DNA of 64,000 nucleotides from Gentiana macrophylla (GCA_026214975.1 CM047807.1:63715824-63779823), one strand, 5' to 3'. Shown: positions 21,599-34,840, counted from the stretch's first letter. The notes: generated by a model not told the origin, from the letters alone. Numbers and translations: made by a program.

Positions 21599-22735
21599 AT
21601 GGACAACACTCAAGATGCTAGAACAATCTTCGATGTGTTCTCTTGATAGATTTGATGAGTATAACGTCGAATGCGAGGCATACCTTTGTCGCTACTCATG
21701 ATGAGATGATGGATGTATTAATCGATGGACCATGAAGATTACCAAAGCGATAATGATGGGTGATACAACTGAGTACATTCATAAACCAAAAAGAGAATGG
21801 AATGCAGAGGATAGAAAAAGAGCAAACCTCAAGAACATTGCTATAGACATCATTTACAGAACCTTGGATAGCAATATATACATGAAGGTTAAAGATTGCA
21901 AGACTGCAAAGGAACTTTGGGACAAGATTCACTTGATCTGTGAAGGCACTGATGCAATAAAGAAGAACAAATCAGTGTGGCCAGAAAGAGGTTCCAAAAA
22001 TTCAAAATGCTGCCAAATGAAACCATTGAGCAAATGGAGTCTAGATTCAATGCAATATTGGATGAACTTACCCTGTTGAATGTAAGTTATTCAAAAGAGG
22101 AAATAAACACAAAAATCTTGGAAGCTCTACCTGCAAAGGATGTTTGGAAAATGAAGGTGACTGCAATTGAAGAAATGAGGAAGTTGCATGAAGAAGACAC
22201 CTTCAAACTGTTTTCAGATCTAAAGGCTTATGAATTCAGCAAAAAGCTTGTGCCTGAGACTGAAAAGGAAGAGCCAAAGACCACTGCATTGGCTGCTTCA
22301 CATCATGAAGAAACATCAGGAGGACAGGATGATATGCTAGATGAGATGCAAGAGCAGATTGCCCTACTGAGCAAGAAAATCAGGATGATGAAGACTGGAA
22401 AGGCCAACTCAAGAAATTTTACAAAGAGGCCTACTGAAAGAAGGAAAGAAGAACCAAAGAAAGACAATGACTATCTATTCTTTCATTGCAAGAAACCAGG
22501 CACTTCAAACTGACTATCACGAGTTAAAACAAGGCAAGGAACACGATTATCTTTGTTTCAAGCTGCAAGAAGCTGGACATTTTAGACTGATTGTCGGACT
22601 TACTAAAGACCAAGAGTCAACAAAGAAGATATGGCAAGAAGGCTATGGTTCTTTGAAGATGAATCGAGGGTATGAAGTGGAATCGAAAAGGGAAATGAAT
22701 CAGATGACACTGCACTAGTTGCTGATATGGAGGAT
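21599..22735 (+). pseudogene. gag of A
   Basis: ATG at 21599. Frames then shift several times (21732, 21977, 22467). Recognisable parts: A-K-E-L-W-D-K-I, M-E-S-R-F-N-A-I-L-D-E-L (gag_UBN2-type core), an E-M-Q-E-Q-I-A-L-L-S-K-K coiled segment, and two degenerate zinc knuckles (F-H-C-K-K-P-G at about 22485 and C-F-K-L-Q-E-A-G-H-F at about 22555). The protein should coat element RNA. Final Cys residues of both knuckles are missing in these frames. Confidence 0.75.
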
Positions 22736-23890
22736 TATGCTTTGATGGCCAATATGGATGAAACTGAGGAGGTATACAACACTGTATCCATCAATACTCC
22801 TGTTGGAAGTGATTGTGAATCAACATGTGGTTCAAACCCTAGAAATTCGACAACAATGAGACTTTGGATGCCATCCTTAATCAAGCGAGGATAATACAAT
22901 CTGGTTATGAGGTTGTGAAGGGTGAAAAGAAGCTCTTGAATTGGAAGTTGGAAGATTGAAAGCTGAATTGAGGGTTCTCAAAGGTAAAGAAAAGATGTTG
23001 AATGATTCGAGAATAAGTCTCTTTGAACATCCAAGCAGTGACATCTCGAATCATTTGAACCATCTTGTTCCACTAATGCATACAAATCGGGAAAGCCTTA
23101 TGGGGATAGAGCAGGGGCTTGGATTTGGAACTCAAACAATCTAACAAGAGTGGATCCAGTGAAGTTTATGAACCTAGTTCAGATTTGGTCCTAAGTTTGT
23201 ACTGCACTAGATCCAACTCTCGATAAGGTTCTTGCCGAGGCGATCAAACCCAATGAGAATGCTTCAAAGAAGCAAAATTAGAAGTCAAAGAAGTCAATGA
23301 CTCCTAATAAAAGAGTAAATCTAAAAGTAGAATTTCTTTGTGACTTCTAAGCTCTTGATAGCGGACACTGCTACCAAATCATTGGACCACGAGAAGAGGA
23401 AGAAACAGAAACATTCCAAGGATAAGAATCCTAAACCCAAAAATGTTTATCATTCAAGGGATACTTATCTCAGGGGGAAAGGTAGACTGTTCCCTACTGA
23501 TGAAGATTGGAATATTCCTGCATCTAATGCTAGAAGCTTGATAAGTATAACCATGCTGCTAGGGTAAAACCTAGACAATGGGATCAGCAAAGAACTTACA
23601 CAAGATCTCAACAGACTCCATATTACAGGGCTGTTCCTAACAGACATCAAACAAATGGTTATACTAATGCTTCTAACACCAAGAATCACTTCAAACAGCA
23701 TTACAAACCAAAAGGCCAGAAAACATATATGATTCCTACACAACCTACTGTTAGAACTTATGGATGTGTGGAATACATGTATGAACCAAAGTATGACACA
23801 TTTAGGAGAAGACCTTATGGAGACATGCCAAGGGTCATGCTTACCACTGACCATTATGGACCCAAACAGGTTTGGGTACCTAAAATGCAT
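22736..23890 (+). pseudogene. Degenerate gag-protease spacer of A
   Basis: Short open pieces (22941-23144 with E-V-G-R-L-K-A-E-L and 23340-23567, basic) without a recognised domain, as expected for the long Sirevirus gag C-terminal and linker region. Broken by many stops. Confidence 0.45.
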
Positions 23891-23899
23891 TAACTTTGT

Positions 23900-24257
23900 T
23901 TTGTAGGGTGTCTGGTACTTTGACCGTGGATGTTCCAGACACATGACAAAGAATAAGCACTGTCTAACAAACTTTGTGGCAAAAGATGGTCCAAGGGTGA
24001 ATTTTGGCAACAAGAATACACCTGGATATGCAAGAGGATATGGCACACTTATCAGAAATGGACTTACAATCAAGGATGTTGCATATGTGGAGGGACTGGA
24101 ATACAACTTGCTGAGCACTGGACAATTCTGTGACAAGGGTTACAAGGTCACTTTTGACAAAAACAACTGTATTGTCATTAGTGAAAGAGGTGATCAGGTT
24201 GTACTTGCTGGTAGAAGACAACAGAACATGTATGTTGTGGATTGGTCTCACTGCTGA
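23900..24257 (+). pseudogene. Protease and GAG-pre-integrase region of A
   Basis: The frame has W-Y-F-D-R-G-C-S-R-H-M-T, which aligns with the Copia protease active-site segment, but an Arg follows the Asp where Ser or Thr is normal, so activity is doubtful. Downstream L-L-S-T-G-Q-F-C-D-K-G-Y-K-V-T-F and V-I-S-E-R-G lead into the pre-integrase domain. Confidence 0.75.
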
Positions 24258-24261
24258 GTTC

Positions 24262-25273
24262 GAAACACTGTCGATAAAGTGCATACCAAATCGAACTCAA
24301 TTGGTTATGGCACAAGAAGTTAAATCACTTAAACTTTGATGATATTAATCAGTTGGTGAAGAAGAAACTGGTGATTGGTTTACCTGAGATCACATTCAAG
24401 AAGGATGCTATATGTGATGCTTGTCAGCAAGGTAAACAAATAAAGTCAAGTTTCAAATCAAAGACCAAACAATCAACTAATAGAGTGTTGGAGCTGATGC
24501 ATATGGATCTTTTTGGACCAATAACTCCAACAAGTGTAACAGGAAAGAAGTACATCTTAGTGGTTGTGGATGATTATTCTAGATACACTTGGGTGATATT
24601 TATGAACAAGAAAAGTGAAACACTTCAAAGCATGCCTAATCTTTTGAAGAGATTACAAAATGAGAAAAGTTTAACAGTAATAAAGATAAGATCAGATCAG
24701 GGTACTGAATTTCTCAACAAAGTTATAAGAGAATATTGTGAACAGAATGGTGTACTACATCAACTTGTCTTTGCTTTCTTTGGTACACCTCAAACAAAAT
24801 GGGGTTCTTTGAAAGAAGAAAGCAGAACTTTAAAGGAAGCGGGAAGAACAATGATTTGTGAAGCATTGCTACTGAAAGATATTAAGGTGAGGCGATAAAT
24901 CTGACATGCTACACACAAAATAGAACATCGGTAAACAAGAAGCTGCTGAAGACACCTTATGAGGTTTGGCATGGAAGAAAACCTAACATATCCTATTTCC
25001 ATCCATTTGGAAGCAAATGTTTTATTCTAAATCATAAGGTACATTTGAAAACATTCCAACCAAAATCGGATGAAGGAATTTTCTTGGGATATTCTTGATC
25101 AACAGAGCATTGAAGTCTTGAACAAGAGGTCACTAAAACATGAAGAAACAATCCATGTTGTGTTTGATGAACCTAAATTTCTTGGTATGGAAGAAGAAGA
25201 TTGTGGACTGCTTGAGAATCAACAAGTCATCGATCCAGTTGTGTTGAAGTCTTGGAAAGATTCAATGACTTGA
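24262..25273 (+). pseudogene. Integrase of A
   Basis: The 24353-24898 frame carries C-D-A-C-Q-Q-G-K-Q at the zinc-binding region, M-D-L-F-G-P (first catalytic Asp), V-V-D-D-Y-S-R-Y-T-W, and R-S-D-Q-G-T-E-F (second Asp). The third acidic segment is damaged: the usual N-G-V-V-E-R-K-N is replaced by an altered T-K-W-G-S-L-K-E-E. C-terminal fragments extend to 25273. Integrase before RT identifies Copia order. Confidence 0.85.
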
Positions 25274-25399
25274 AAGTTTCGATCATCGCCCTGTGAGCAC
25301 CCTGGCGATATCAAGCTCATCGATGCAACAATCGAGCAGTTCAAGGATCTGTTGATCCCCTGTAGAAGAAGCTACAGCAGACCTATCAAGATGATGTTC

Positions 25400-26430
25400 C
25401 CGAAAATCAAAATAACCAAAATCCACAATGGTTAAGGAATCACCTCTTTGAACAAGTTATTGGCAATGTACAAACAAAGTGTGAGGACTAGAAGACAACT
25501 GGAAGCCATGTTTACTTGTTTTTTATCTCAAATGGAACCAAAAGTTGTTGAAGAAGCTATTTGAGATCAGATTTGGATAATAGCTATGCAAGAGGAATTG
25601 AAGCAATTTGAAAGAAATCAAGTTTGGACACTAGTTGAAAGGCCAAGTTAGGCAAATATCATTGGTACTAAGTGGGTATACTGAGAAATAAACTTGATGA
25701 ATCTGGTACCATTGTAAGGAATAAGGCCGACTAGTTGCAAAAGGCTATTCCCAAGCGAAGGAATAGATTTTGATGAAACTTATGCACTGTTGCAAGATTG
25801 GAAGCTATCGATTATTCTTGGCACATTTGCATATAAGAACTTCAAAGTATATCAAATGGATGTCAAAAGTGCATTTTTGAATGGCATTCTAGAGGAGGAA
25901 GTTTATGTTCAAAGAACCTCCTGGATTTGAAGTTAAAGATCAAGAAGATAAAGTGTATAGACTCAACAAAGCACTTTATGGATTGAAACAAGCACCAAGA
26001 GCATGGTATGAGACTCTATCTCAATTCTTGGTGGACAATGGTTTTACAAAAGACACCATTGACAAGACACTTTTCGGGAATCGAGTGAAGGGACAAAGAC
26101 CTCTTTGGTACAAATTTATGTTGATGACATAATTTTTGGTTCGAAAATGATTTACTTTGTGAAAAGTTTGCAAATATAATGAAGAGTAAATTCCAAATGA
26201 GTATGATGGGAGAAATGAACTACTTTTTGGGATTGCAAGTTAAACAGATGAAAGATGGAATCTTCACTCATCAAACCAAGTATACCAAGGAGTTACTGAA
26301 GAAGTTTGGTATGGAAAACAACACTAAGAATTCAACTCCTATGAGTACAAACATCAGATTGGATGAAGATAAAGAAGGCAAAGATGTTGATCAAACCTTA
26401 TACTGAAGGATGATAGGCGATCTCATTGTA
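25400..26430 (+). pseudogene. Reverse transcriptase of A
   Basis: Pieces in several frames: Q-M-D-V-K-S-A-F-L-N-G near 25853, K-A-L-Y-G-L-K-Q-A-P-R-A-W-Y (within 25905-26132), the catalytic Y-V-D-D at 26117-26128 in a neighbouring frame, and Y-F-L-G-L-Q-V-K-Q (26179-26406). These are standard Copia RT blocks in order. At least three frameshifts break it. Confidence 0.87.
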
Positions 26431-26436
26431 CCTAAT

Positions 26437-27039
26437 CGCCAGCCAGACTGATATATCATTTCTTTGACGTGTTTGTGCAAGATTTCAATCTAAACCTAAA
26501 GAAAGTCATTTAGGTGCAATCAAAAGAGTTCTCAAGTATCTAAAAGAGACTTTGGGAGTAGGGATATGGTATTCCAAGGAAGGAAGCTTCAAAGTGATAT
26601 CCTACTCAGATTCTGATTATGCTGGTTGCAAGATTGATAGAAAAAGCACCTCAGGAACCTGTCAGTTAATGGGAAATAGACTGGTTTCCTGGTTTAGCAA
26701 GAAACAGAATTCTATATCAACCTCATTCTTTGAAAAGTGAATACATTGTCTTTGGAAGTTCTTTGTGCACAAGTACTATGGCTAAGACAACAATTAAGGG
26801 ATTATGGAATTGAAGAAAAGGAAATTCCAATTATGTGTGATAACACAAGTGCAATTGCAATCACAGAAAATCCTGTTTTGCACTCAAGAACCAAGCACAT
26901 TGATGTGAGACATCACTTTATAAGAGATCATGTTGAAAAGAAAGATGTGGTGGTTCTATACATCCCTACTGAAGATCAACTTGCTGATATCTTCACTAAA
27001 CCACTTGATGATGAAAGATTTGCTAAACTAAGGACCTGA
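26437..27039 (+). pseudogene. RNase H of A
   Basis: Y-S-D-S-D-Y-A-G-C (catalytic Asp), R-K-S-T-S-G-T-C, then, after a break at 26740, C-D-N-T-S-A-I-A-I, H-S-R-T-K-H-I-D-V-R-H-H-F and the closing L-A-D-I-F-T-K-P-L. This is the typical end of a Copia polyprotein. Confidence 0.88.
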
Positions 27040-27089
27040 ACTTGGAATTATTAAAGTTGGATGATATTCAAAGAAAGTCTTTGGAATTC

Positions 27090-27262
27090 ACCAAGGGATT
27101 AGTCTTTGCTATGTTGGGTGAGCTCACTTAGCGATTAGTCATTGGTATCAACAATTCCATGTACTTATGTTTTGACAATTGAGCAAATGAGGTTGCCAAG
27201 GGGATTGGTCTTTGTCATTTTGGGTGAGCTCACTTGACAGATCAATCATTGGTATTAAACTT
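27090..27262 (+). repeat. Imperfect direct repeat after A RNase H
   Basis: Two diverged copies, about 27090-27155 and 27192-27262, share CCAAGGG(G)ATT, TGGGTGAGCTCACTT and TCATTGGTAT in the same order. Non-coding. They could be duplicated purine-tract-like signals, as reported for Sireviruses, but that is inference. Confidence 0.6.
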
Positions 27263-27494
27263 CATCTTGTATTATCAATTGAACAAAACAAGAAGAAAAC
27301 AGAAATCAGCAGAGTACTTATGTCAAAGAGTCAAGCCTTTTATCGCCAGATTCTTTGAGGCCACCTCTTGAGGATCACCCTGCTGGATGGAACGTTACTC
27401 AGTCAAAGTTATTAAAGTCAAAAAGCATATTTGGCGGGATATTTATTTTATCTCTATTACCATAGTTAAACCATCCAACGGTTACAAACGTTAT

Positions 27495-27711
27495 GAAGGT
27501 ATAATGGGCCACGTGTCAAGACAGAATTTATTCAGTTTAATCATGGTTACCTCAATGTACGTGCAATGACAGTTTCAACTACCCACTGTCTATATAATCA
27601 GACTGTTACACAGCGGTTTCTCTACTTGCAACTTCTACTTTATCTCTACAAATCCTACATTGTGTGAACACAGATTTGAGAGCAATTTTTCTTCATCTCT
27701 TTCTTATTTCA
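27495..27711 (+). promoter_or_regulatory. Promoter-like region before the extra ORF of A
   Basis: A G-box (CACGTG within CCACGTGTC, 27510-27515) lies about 75 bp upstream of TATATAA at 27591-27597. The ATG of the extra ORF follows at 27712, leaving a leader of about 85 bases after a start 30 bp past the TATA. The arrangement resembles a compact plant promoter. No expression evidence. Confidence 0.5.
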
Positions 27712-30700
27712 ATGGCGGAAAGGATTGAAGTTCAAATCGAATCAAGCCAAAGTGTTAGAGGCTATGTTGTTGATGCAAACCAAACAGAGTTGGCTATTAA
27801 TATAGGTCGAAGAATAAGGAGGTTTGCAGGATTGGAGAACAAACTCAATATCAGATTAGAAACAATCTCATACACCAATGTTATTGATTTCTGAAAGAAT
27901 ATGGTTGTGGAAGAAGGAACTGAAGCATTCAAGACAACAGTGAATGCTGAGGAGCTTGTAATTTCCTCTAGTCTACTGAGGGAAGTGTTTGGGTTTGAAG
28001 AAGTGGTGGATGGCTTAGTCAATCCTGAAGCAATGGGATTGGACAAAATGGTGTTTGTTGATCAGATTAAAACAAGTGCAGACACCAAACCCGTGCAGGC
28101 ATCAACCGCAAACATATTGGATATGAGTACGATCTCACGAGCAAGCTCATTGCAAAGAACATACTTGGACTAGTTGGCGATATGGACACTTTATCGGGAC
28201 CCAAGATAGAAGCGATGATCATCATCTGCAGGAGCTTGAAGTTTGATTTGGGCTGGTTATTTCATTCACTATATGAAGAAAGTAGCCAAGGAGGAGAAAG
28301 TAGGAAAAGGAAATCAAAGGCCTTACCCTTAGGATTGATGATTCAGACCCTGCTGAATCACTTGAATGTTCCTGACCTTGAATCTTCTCAGATAAATCAG
28401 TCTAGATACAAGAAGGAAATTGATCATGCCATTCCTGGTCTAGATGATGATGAAGAGGTTGCTGGAGAAGCTGCTGGTGATGATAATGATGGAGATGATG
28501 GTGATGCTGGTGGTGAGCAGAGTCCAAAGAAACTAAGAAGATATCTATCAAACTCTTTGTACTCCAAGAAATCTTTGAGAAAAGAAAGGCTAGAGCTACA
28601 AAGAAAATAACTGAGGTATTAAAGCCTTCAAAGAAGACAAGGAAACAAACAGCACAGACTGCTGAGTCTGCTGAGGGTCAAGTGGAGGTTACTGACCCTG
28701 CTGTAGCTGCAAGAAGAACTGTTGTTGAAATTTTAAGGGAACAACAGAAGGAAGCTAGTAGAAAGAGAAAATCTACTGGAAAAGACGATGATGAACCCCT
28801 CTCCAAAAGAATGAAGGAGATTGCCAAAAAGAAAAAGCATGGCAAAGGAAAAGAATTAAAAAATTTGGAGGCCTGAGAGAGCCCAAGAAGAGGCATCGAT
28901 AGAAGAGGAAGAAGAATTTGTTGAGGTGAGCCCTTAACTATCATTCCGCTGTGGTGATTCTGACTCTCACTTGAAGAGGTTGTCAAGTCTCATCGATGCT
29001 AGATGAGTTGTTTTTGAGCAATCTGTTGAAGATATACACGATCAGCTTGACCACGAGCTCTTTGTAGTATTTGCTAAGGAACCACAAACAAACCACCGAA
29101 CTGAACCGGCCGTGGTAGGTAGTTGAAGAGGTAATTGAAGACTTGGTTGAAAGACCTGCAAGTGTGGCAAGAACTCGTGGGGAAGAGCGATCTGCTCTGC
29201 CGACCCCTTTGATGAGCATGTAAGTCAGGGGAACCAAGTGTGGTATATATGGAAGTAGTAGGTACAAATGTACAATCTCAAAGAACCTCTTGACTTTCAA
29301 ACATCTATTGAAGAAACCATGAGCTTACTTGTTGGAGCTTATGGAGGACAACAAGCTCTTTGAAACGGCCATTAGGAAGCCATCTATGCCATATGAGAAG
29401 GCATCTAAAAGGGCAAAGTAGATCCCAACTTCAAAAGGTGCAAAACTACTTTCGGTGGAAGTTTGGATTCTACAAGAAAGCAGAAACCATTCTTGATCCA
29501 ATGAGTGGATTTGTAGAATGGGCTTTTGAGCGACTAGGTGTGGACAAATGACCTATTGGATTTGATAGACACTAGCATGTTGCAATCCGGCTGATGGATC
29601 TTTTGGATGAAGGAAAGAAAAGTGGAGCTATTATGTTCGAGAGATCCAAGGTTCACACTGAGATAGTGATTCATCGATTCGATGATGATACCCTATGTTT
29701 CTGGGAGACCGTGGAGTGGCTAGAGAGACATCAACTGAAGCCTTTGGTCAAGAAGCTCTTGAGACTGGTAAGTCTGCTGAGGGCCAGCAGATGGAGAGAT
29801 GGATGAGGATCTACAGGATCTCACCATGGATGATCTGGAGGCACTGATCAATGAAGGCATTACTCTGAGTACTGGTAGGCTAGCTAATGAATCTTCTACA
29901 TTCGATGTTATAGAGCCTACAAAGACAAAAAGCTCGAAGGGAGCAGTGAGGATTTGGATGGAGAGAAGGTTATTGATCTCATTGAACCTAGTGTCAGTTC
30001 AGAGGAATCCATTGAGTATCAGGATGGATTTGACTTTGAGGGCACTCTTACTAAATCTGCCATCATCCTGCACAAGATTGGTCATGCAGAAGGATTCCAA
30101 GTGGATAATGAGGCTGTTTTCAATCCACAAGGAATTGAGCAGAGAGTGCAGTGCTTGAGTTTCAAACAAAGACTGGACAAAGGTTGGAACCTGATTTGGG
30201 TTTGGAGGAAACCCTTGTTGTTGATGAGGCTGCTGTAGTGGAGCCTACTGGAGGGAAGACCACTGAAGGAAAAGTTGGTCAGCAGACTGCTGTTAATGAG
30301 GATGAGCAGCTGCTTGACTTTGACTTCAGTGATGAGGAGTTTCAGATGCCTGAAGAAGAAGATATTGATGTTAATCCCCCTCAGGCATTTGTACCTGTTT
30401 TTGAGGAACCTGCCATTGATCCTATCCTGGAGGAATTTGAAGGACCTAACGCTGTTGGACTGGATAGGATTTGGGCAATGGTGATAAGCAATCAGAGGCC
30501 ACAGTACAATGTTGAGGAGCTCAATGATGAAGCCACTCGTGGAAGGATGACCAGTGAAGTGCCACTTGAAGTGTTAAATGAGTTAAAGACTGTAAGGCAT
30601 GATATGAAAGCGATTAAGGACACAACCGGACGAGACAGGATGAAAGATTTGAAGAAGCGATGAAGATGGTAAATGAGCAGACAATCAATCGCGCATGATT

Positions 30701-31735
30701 GCTTCAAACTTCACATCTACTCAAAATCGTGAATGATCCGATACTAGATGTGAGGGGCATCAAGGTTGGAAATCTTGCAAAAGATAAATTTACGAAAGAT
30801 CAACGTATTTCTATCCATCATAAACTTGACAACCTTGCCGCAACACTGAACCTCATCGAGCTGCTTCTTTGCACAACAACCTGCTATGCTCGATCCCAAA
30901 TCGATCAAAAAGGATCAACAGACTGGAGGAGACCTTGCAATCAAGGATAACTTCACTTGATACAAGAACTGGAGCTATGGAAGGTCAACTGCATAGAGTG
31001 GTTATCTCATAGGAGAGTATTCATGGCCTTATCTCCCGTTTTGTTGATGATGTCACTAGGGGAAGAGGGCCAATCAGTGCAGCAGCAAAAGGAGGCTGCA
31101 AGACTCTTTGCACAGAAGAGATGGGTGATGAAACCAATGCTTTCAGGCAACTGCACCTGGCTGAGTTCAACTTACTGATGATCTTCTGAGACAATACAAG
31201 AAAGAATACTATAATGAAGAAGACCTTATCATGACATGGGTTTTCATGAAGGCCTAAACTCTTTCTTGGGATTGAAATTTTGGGAAGCAAGAGTCGAGCC
31301 TTAAGGGCAAGCAACAGAGGTGGTAGAGGTGGAAGAAGTGGCGAGAGGTGATAGGACCTTACCTATCACAAAAGCAAAGGACTCACTTGATGAATTCAAG
31401 GAGGCTGTACATGAAGTTTGGATTCAGAGTGAATGACATCAATCTTATCTGCTGAAGCATGGGAACTGGTGGAAGCAAGTCAATCCCTACATTGATTTTA
31501 CACGATTGAAAATGAATGGATGAGGACATGATAGAACAAATCGAGCCTATCAAGAACAATTTGAGAAGGCTAGACAAGAAAGAGAGAATAGACTATAGAT
31601 CAAAGATACTTATCATTCTTTATCTTTCTTTGTATCTAGTTTGTAATAGCATTGTTCAAATGATTTTAATGAAAGATGAATACTTGTTCTATTCTTGTGT
31701 TTTATCTTTTGCTATCTTTGATTAGGTGAGGGTAG
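27712..31735 (+). pseudogene. Post-RNase H extra reading frame (ORF3) of A
   Basis: A 4-kb coding-like region broken into frames at 27712-27894, 27901-28173, 28182-28610, about 28620-28876, 29594-30158, 30151-30663 and 31516-31725. The N-terminus starts M-A-E-R-I-E-V-Q. Later come an acidic Asp/Glu/Gly-rich stretch (about 28440-28520), a Lys-rich stretch (about 28750-28860), and acidic D-F-S-D-E-E-F and P-E-E-E-D segments (about 30310-30370). No signal peptide or clear membrane helix is seen. Position fits the env-like ORF of Sireviruses, but this composition looks more like an intracellular disordered protein. Function unknown. Confidence 0.6.
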
Positions 31736-31747
31736 TGGCATCATGAC

Positions 31748-31760
31748 CAAAAAGGGAAAT
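31748..31760 (+). other. Polypurine tract of A
   Basis: CAAAAAGGGAAAT directly abuts the 3' LTR start at 31761, as needed for plus-strand priming. Confidence 0.75.
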
Positions 31761-32643
31761 TGTTGGACTTATTTCTTAGTTTTGATGATGAGTGCCATAC
31801 TAGTTGTTATAGTGCAAAGGCAAAAAGATGTCTAGATCAAATGTATAGGTTTATTAGAGTTTGATTCATAAATAGGTTTGATCAAACATGCATTTGAAAG
31901 GCTGGCGATTGATATCAATGATTGGTCTCAGTCGATAGAGGTAGATAGGTCAGTAGACTAGTGTTGAACCTGCTGAAGACTGAAGGCTGAGGGTTCAAAC
32001 TCAGTAAATGAAGGCTAAGGGATTAAACTTAGTATTTAGAGTCAAGGATATGGAATCAGAATTTAGGCAAGTCTGTGATGACCTAAACTGATTACATATA
32101 CCTTGTGTAGAAGGTCTAAGTTCCATAAGTTGGATGATGTTTGGAACTTAGTTATTTTTAATGATGTAATCTAACTTCACAAATAAAAGTTAGATAAAAG
32201 TAATCAGCTGCATTATATTTTATACACAGAAATGTCATGATCAGCAGACTGATTGAAACTTCAGCAGACTGATGAACCTGCTGATATATACCTCGATTAA
32301 TTCAAGATTATTTTTGGTAGATTACATGGATAAGGACAGCCAACTACCTCTGACTTATCAATAAAATCAAAGGTTGAGATTAAAAAGACGTTGGGATGAT
32401 TCACATTTTTATCCATTGGATACAAGTCAAAGGGTGGGATGATTGCATTGTCAAAAATTTCAGCAGATGTCGACACCCATGAATAGTGATGAATGCAAAT
32501 CGATGGGACAAAAACAAAGAACGGTTACATTTGAAATTCAAATACAAGTCACATGCATTCTTGCCTATAAATAGAAGACTTTCAACTCAGAAAAAGATGA
32601 TGAATTTTGGATAACCTTTAAGTGATAATACTGAGCTGAAAGA

Positions 32644-34605
32644 TGTTGAAATAGTGTTCTAAACCCAATCGGGGTGGACCGGATCCGACCGGGTCGGATC
32701 ATTTCTACTATTTCTTTATGTTTATACATATATTAAATGGCTTTTATGTTGTCATATATATGTTCTTTTAAAGAACCAATTATGAATTGTTATATGATAA
32801 CGTCCTTAGTATTAAACTGTGATAGAGAAACCATGATAGGCGATTATGGTTGATGAGATCTCTAATCACTTTAATAAGTTTGATACTTAAATGTCTCTAG
32901 TCGATGTACTATTAAACAGGGCATTGATAGTATGAACAAAGCTAGCACGTATTAGATGTCTTACATCTTTAAGAGGCGAGATAGATCTCGTCTATCGAAG
33001 TGTAGAGACACTTGGGTATGCACGTGGGCGTGTATTAGTGAATAAAGACGTTAGTCGACCCACTTACACGGATAAGTGTCACACTTATGTGGCGGTTGTG
33101 TAATTATCCTTTTGACCGAGTCTTCATGGCATCACGGTGTGGATTGTCATGCTTTGACACTATTGAGGTTTCCTCTAGCCACGGGGCGATCATGAGGTAG
33201 TGATTGGGTATGATACTGAAGCATGCGGAGTATACATGATTGGTCGTCCGGGAATCGCGTATCCTATGATTGGGATCGAATATCCGAAATGGCCTTCTTA
33301 TAAGGAATGTCTTACTCTCGTGAATCTTTGCAAAGTGGGAGTAAATAAGTTACTTCGAGAGAGCTTGATATCCAGATTATAAGATACGGTCGTTGATGTT
33401 TTGACACTCGACTAACGACCGTATGGATATTATTACAAATGATAGGATTGTAAGTTACACGATAAGCTGCTTCACATGAAAGGTAGTAGTCATTGCATTT
33501 GACTCTTCCGATGATGGGGGGTCACGGTGTGTTGCTAGACGCTATCCCGTGATCGTTAGGCATGAAGGGCATTTTCGTAATTTGCACTTTGTGTCTACGG
33601 CCAACATATTCGAAGCCTATCGGGTCACACACATAAGAACATCTAGCGGATTAAAATGTGGTTATAGATGATAACCAAATAAGGAAAGTTTATCTCGAGA
33701 CTATAAAGGTTATAGTGGTAAATTAATATGGTAGTATTTATTTATTATGAATAAATTAAATACAAGATATTAATAGTATTATATTAATTAAAGAATATTC
33801 GGAAGCCAATTTGTTGGTCAAAAGGCGCCACATTGAAGTGTATAAGATACACTTGGATTGTGCAATTTAATTAATGGTATTACCATATATTAATATTTAT
33901 AAATATATGCATACATGCGTGTTGCACATATGATGTGCATGTGCACATTTGTTTCCAAAGTATATATATTTAATAGATTTATTTGTGTAATATATATATG
34001 TGATATATACACATGTGTAAATTGATTTATGGTAATATAATAAAAGATAAATATTGTCAATATAAGATATTGACAATATCTTGGAATTATTCAATATAAG
34101 ATATTGACAAAATCCTAGATTTATTTAATATGAGATATTATAATAAATGAGATAAATCAATCAATTATATTTTCCTTATTTTATTGGGAAAAGGTTTTCT
34201 TCCTTTCTACTCTACTTGGGCGCCACTTCTACTATAAGTAGGAGGTGGGTGTCAAGCTCTTTTGTATTAACACAATTCCAAGAACTAATAGTTCTTGTGT
34301 AAAATAGAGCATCCTATAGAGAGTTGGAGAGAGGGAAAAGGGCGGTCTAGCAACCGGAGTTTTCAATAGCAATCCATGATGGGATTCCGGCGGGCTGTTC
34401 GTGTGGACTAGCGGTAGAGGCCGAACACTTGGGCGGCTCTATGCAGAACTACTCTCCTTAGACGGTCAAAGCGTCGATCTTTTAGATCAACCAAGGTAAC
34501 CACCGTCTACTAACTCGTTTGTTTATTGCTTAAACGAAGTCGATCCTGGTTAAAAGGAAATAAAATTTTTAAATTCCGCTGCGTTTCCGCGTAGATTTCC
34601 TAACA
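32644..34605 (+). repeat. 5' LTR of B
   Basis: Pairs with 39915-41900 and, inverted, with 47620-49685. A TATA-like CTATAAGTA lies near 34231. A 60-codon frame at 33200-33382 is kept open in all three family LTRs. Confidence 0.93.
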
Positions 34606-34618
34606 GTGGTATCGGAGC
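34606..34618 (+). other. Primer-binding site of B
   Basis: TGGTATCGGAGC starts one base after the LTR. It differs from the Copia initiator-Met-type site by G for A. The minus-strand site of B' (47618-47608) keeps TGGTATCAGAG. Confidence 0.8.
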
Positions 34619-34730
34619 GAGGTTCGAGCTTAAGCAATAAGCATGTTATTTTGCGTAGTTAATTTTATCGTTTAAATCACGTAATTAAAAGATGAAAGAT
34701 TTTTGATTCGCAAATCGATACACGAAAAGA

Positions 34731-34840
34731 AAAAAAAAAAAAAAGAAGGGCGGCTTTTGGGGTGCTTGGCCGATCGGCGGCGGCACCCTACCGGAAATTG
34801 CGGCGGCGGCGGCACCCCTTTGGGGCGGTCGACGTCGGCT
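34731..34840 (+). other. A-run and GC-rich trinucleotide patch in B leader
   Basis: A run of 14 A (34731-34744) is followed by a GGC/GGCG-rich stretch, striking in AT-rich surroundings. B' has a different GC-rich patch at the same place (47391-47460) that folds into a long hairpin. Not protein coding. Confidence 0.6.

Noticed and set aside
33897..34094. Tyr/Ile-rich minus-strand frame in the B LTR, repeated at 41186-41383 and partly at 48135-48320
   Set aside because: It comes from AT-rich TATA/ATAT sequence and is shared only because the LTRs are copies.
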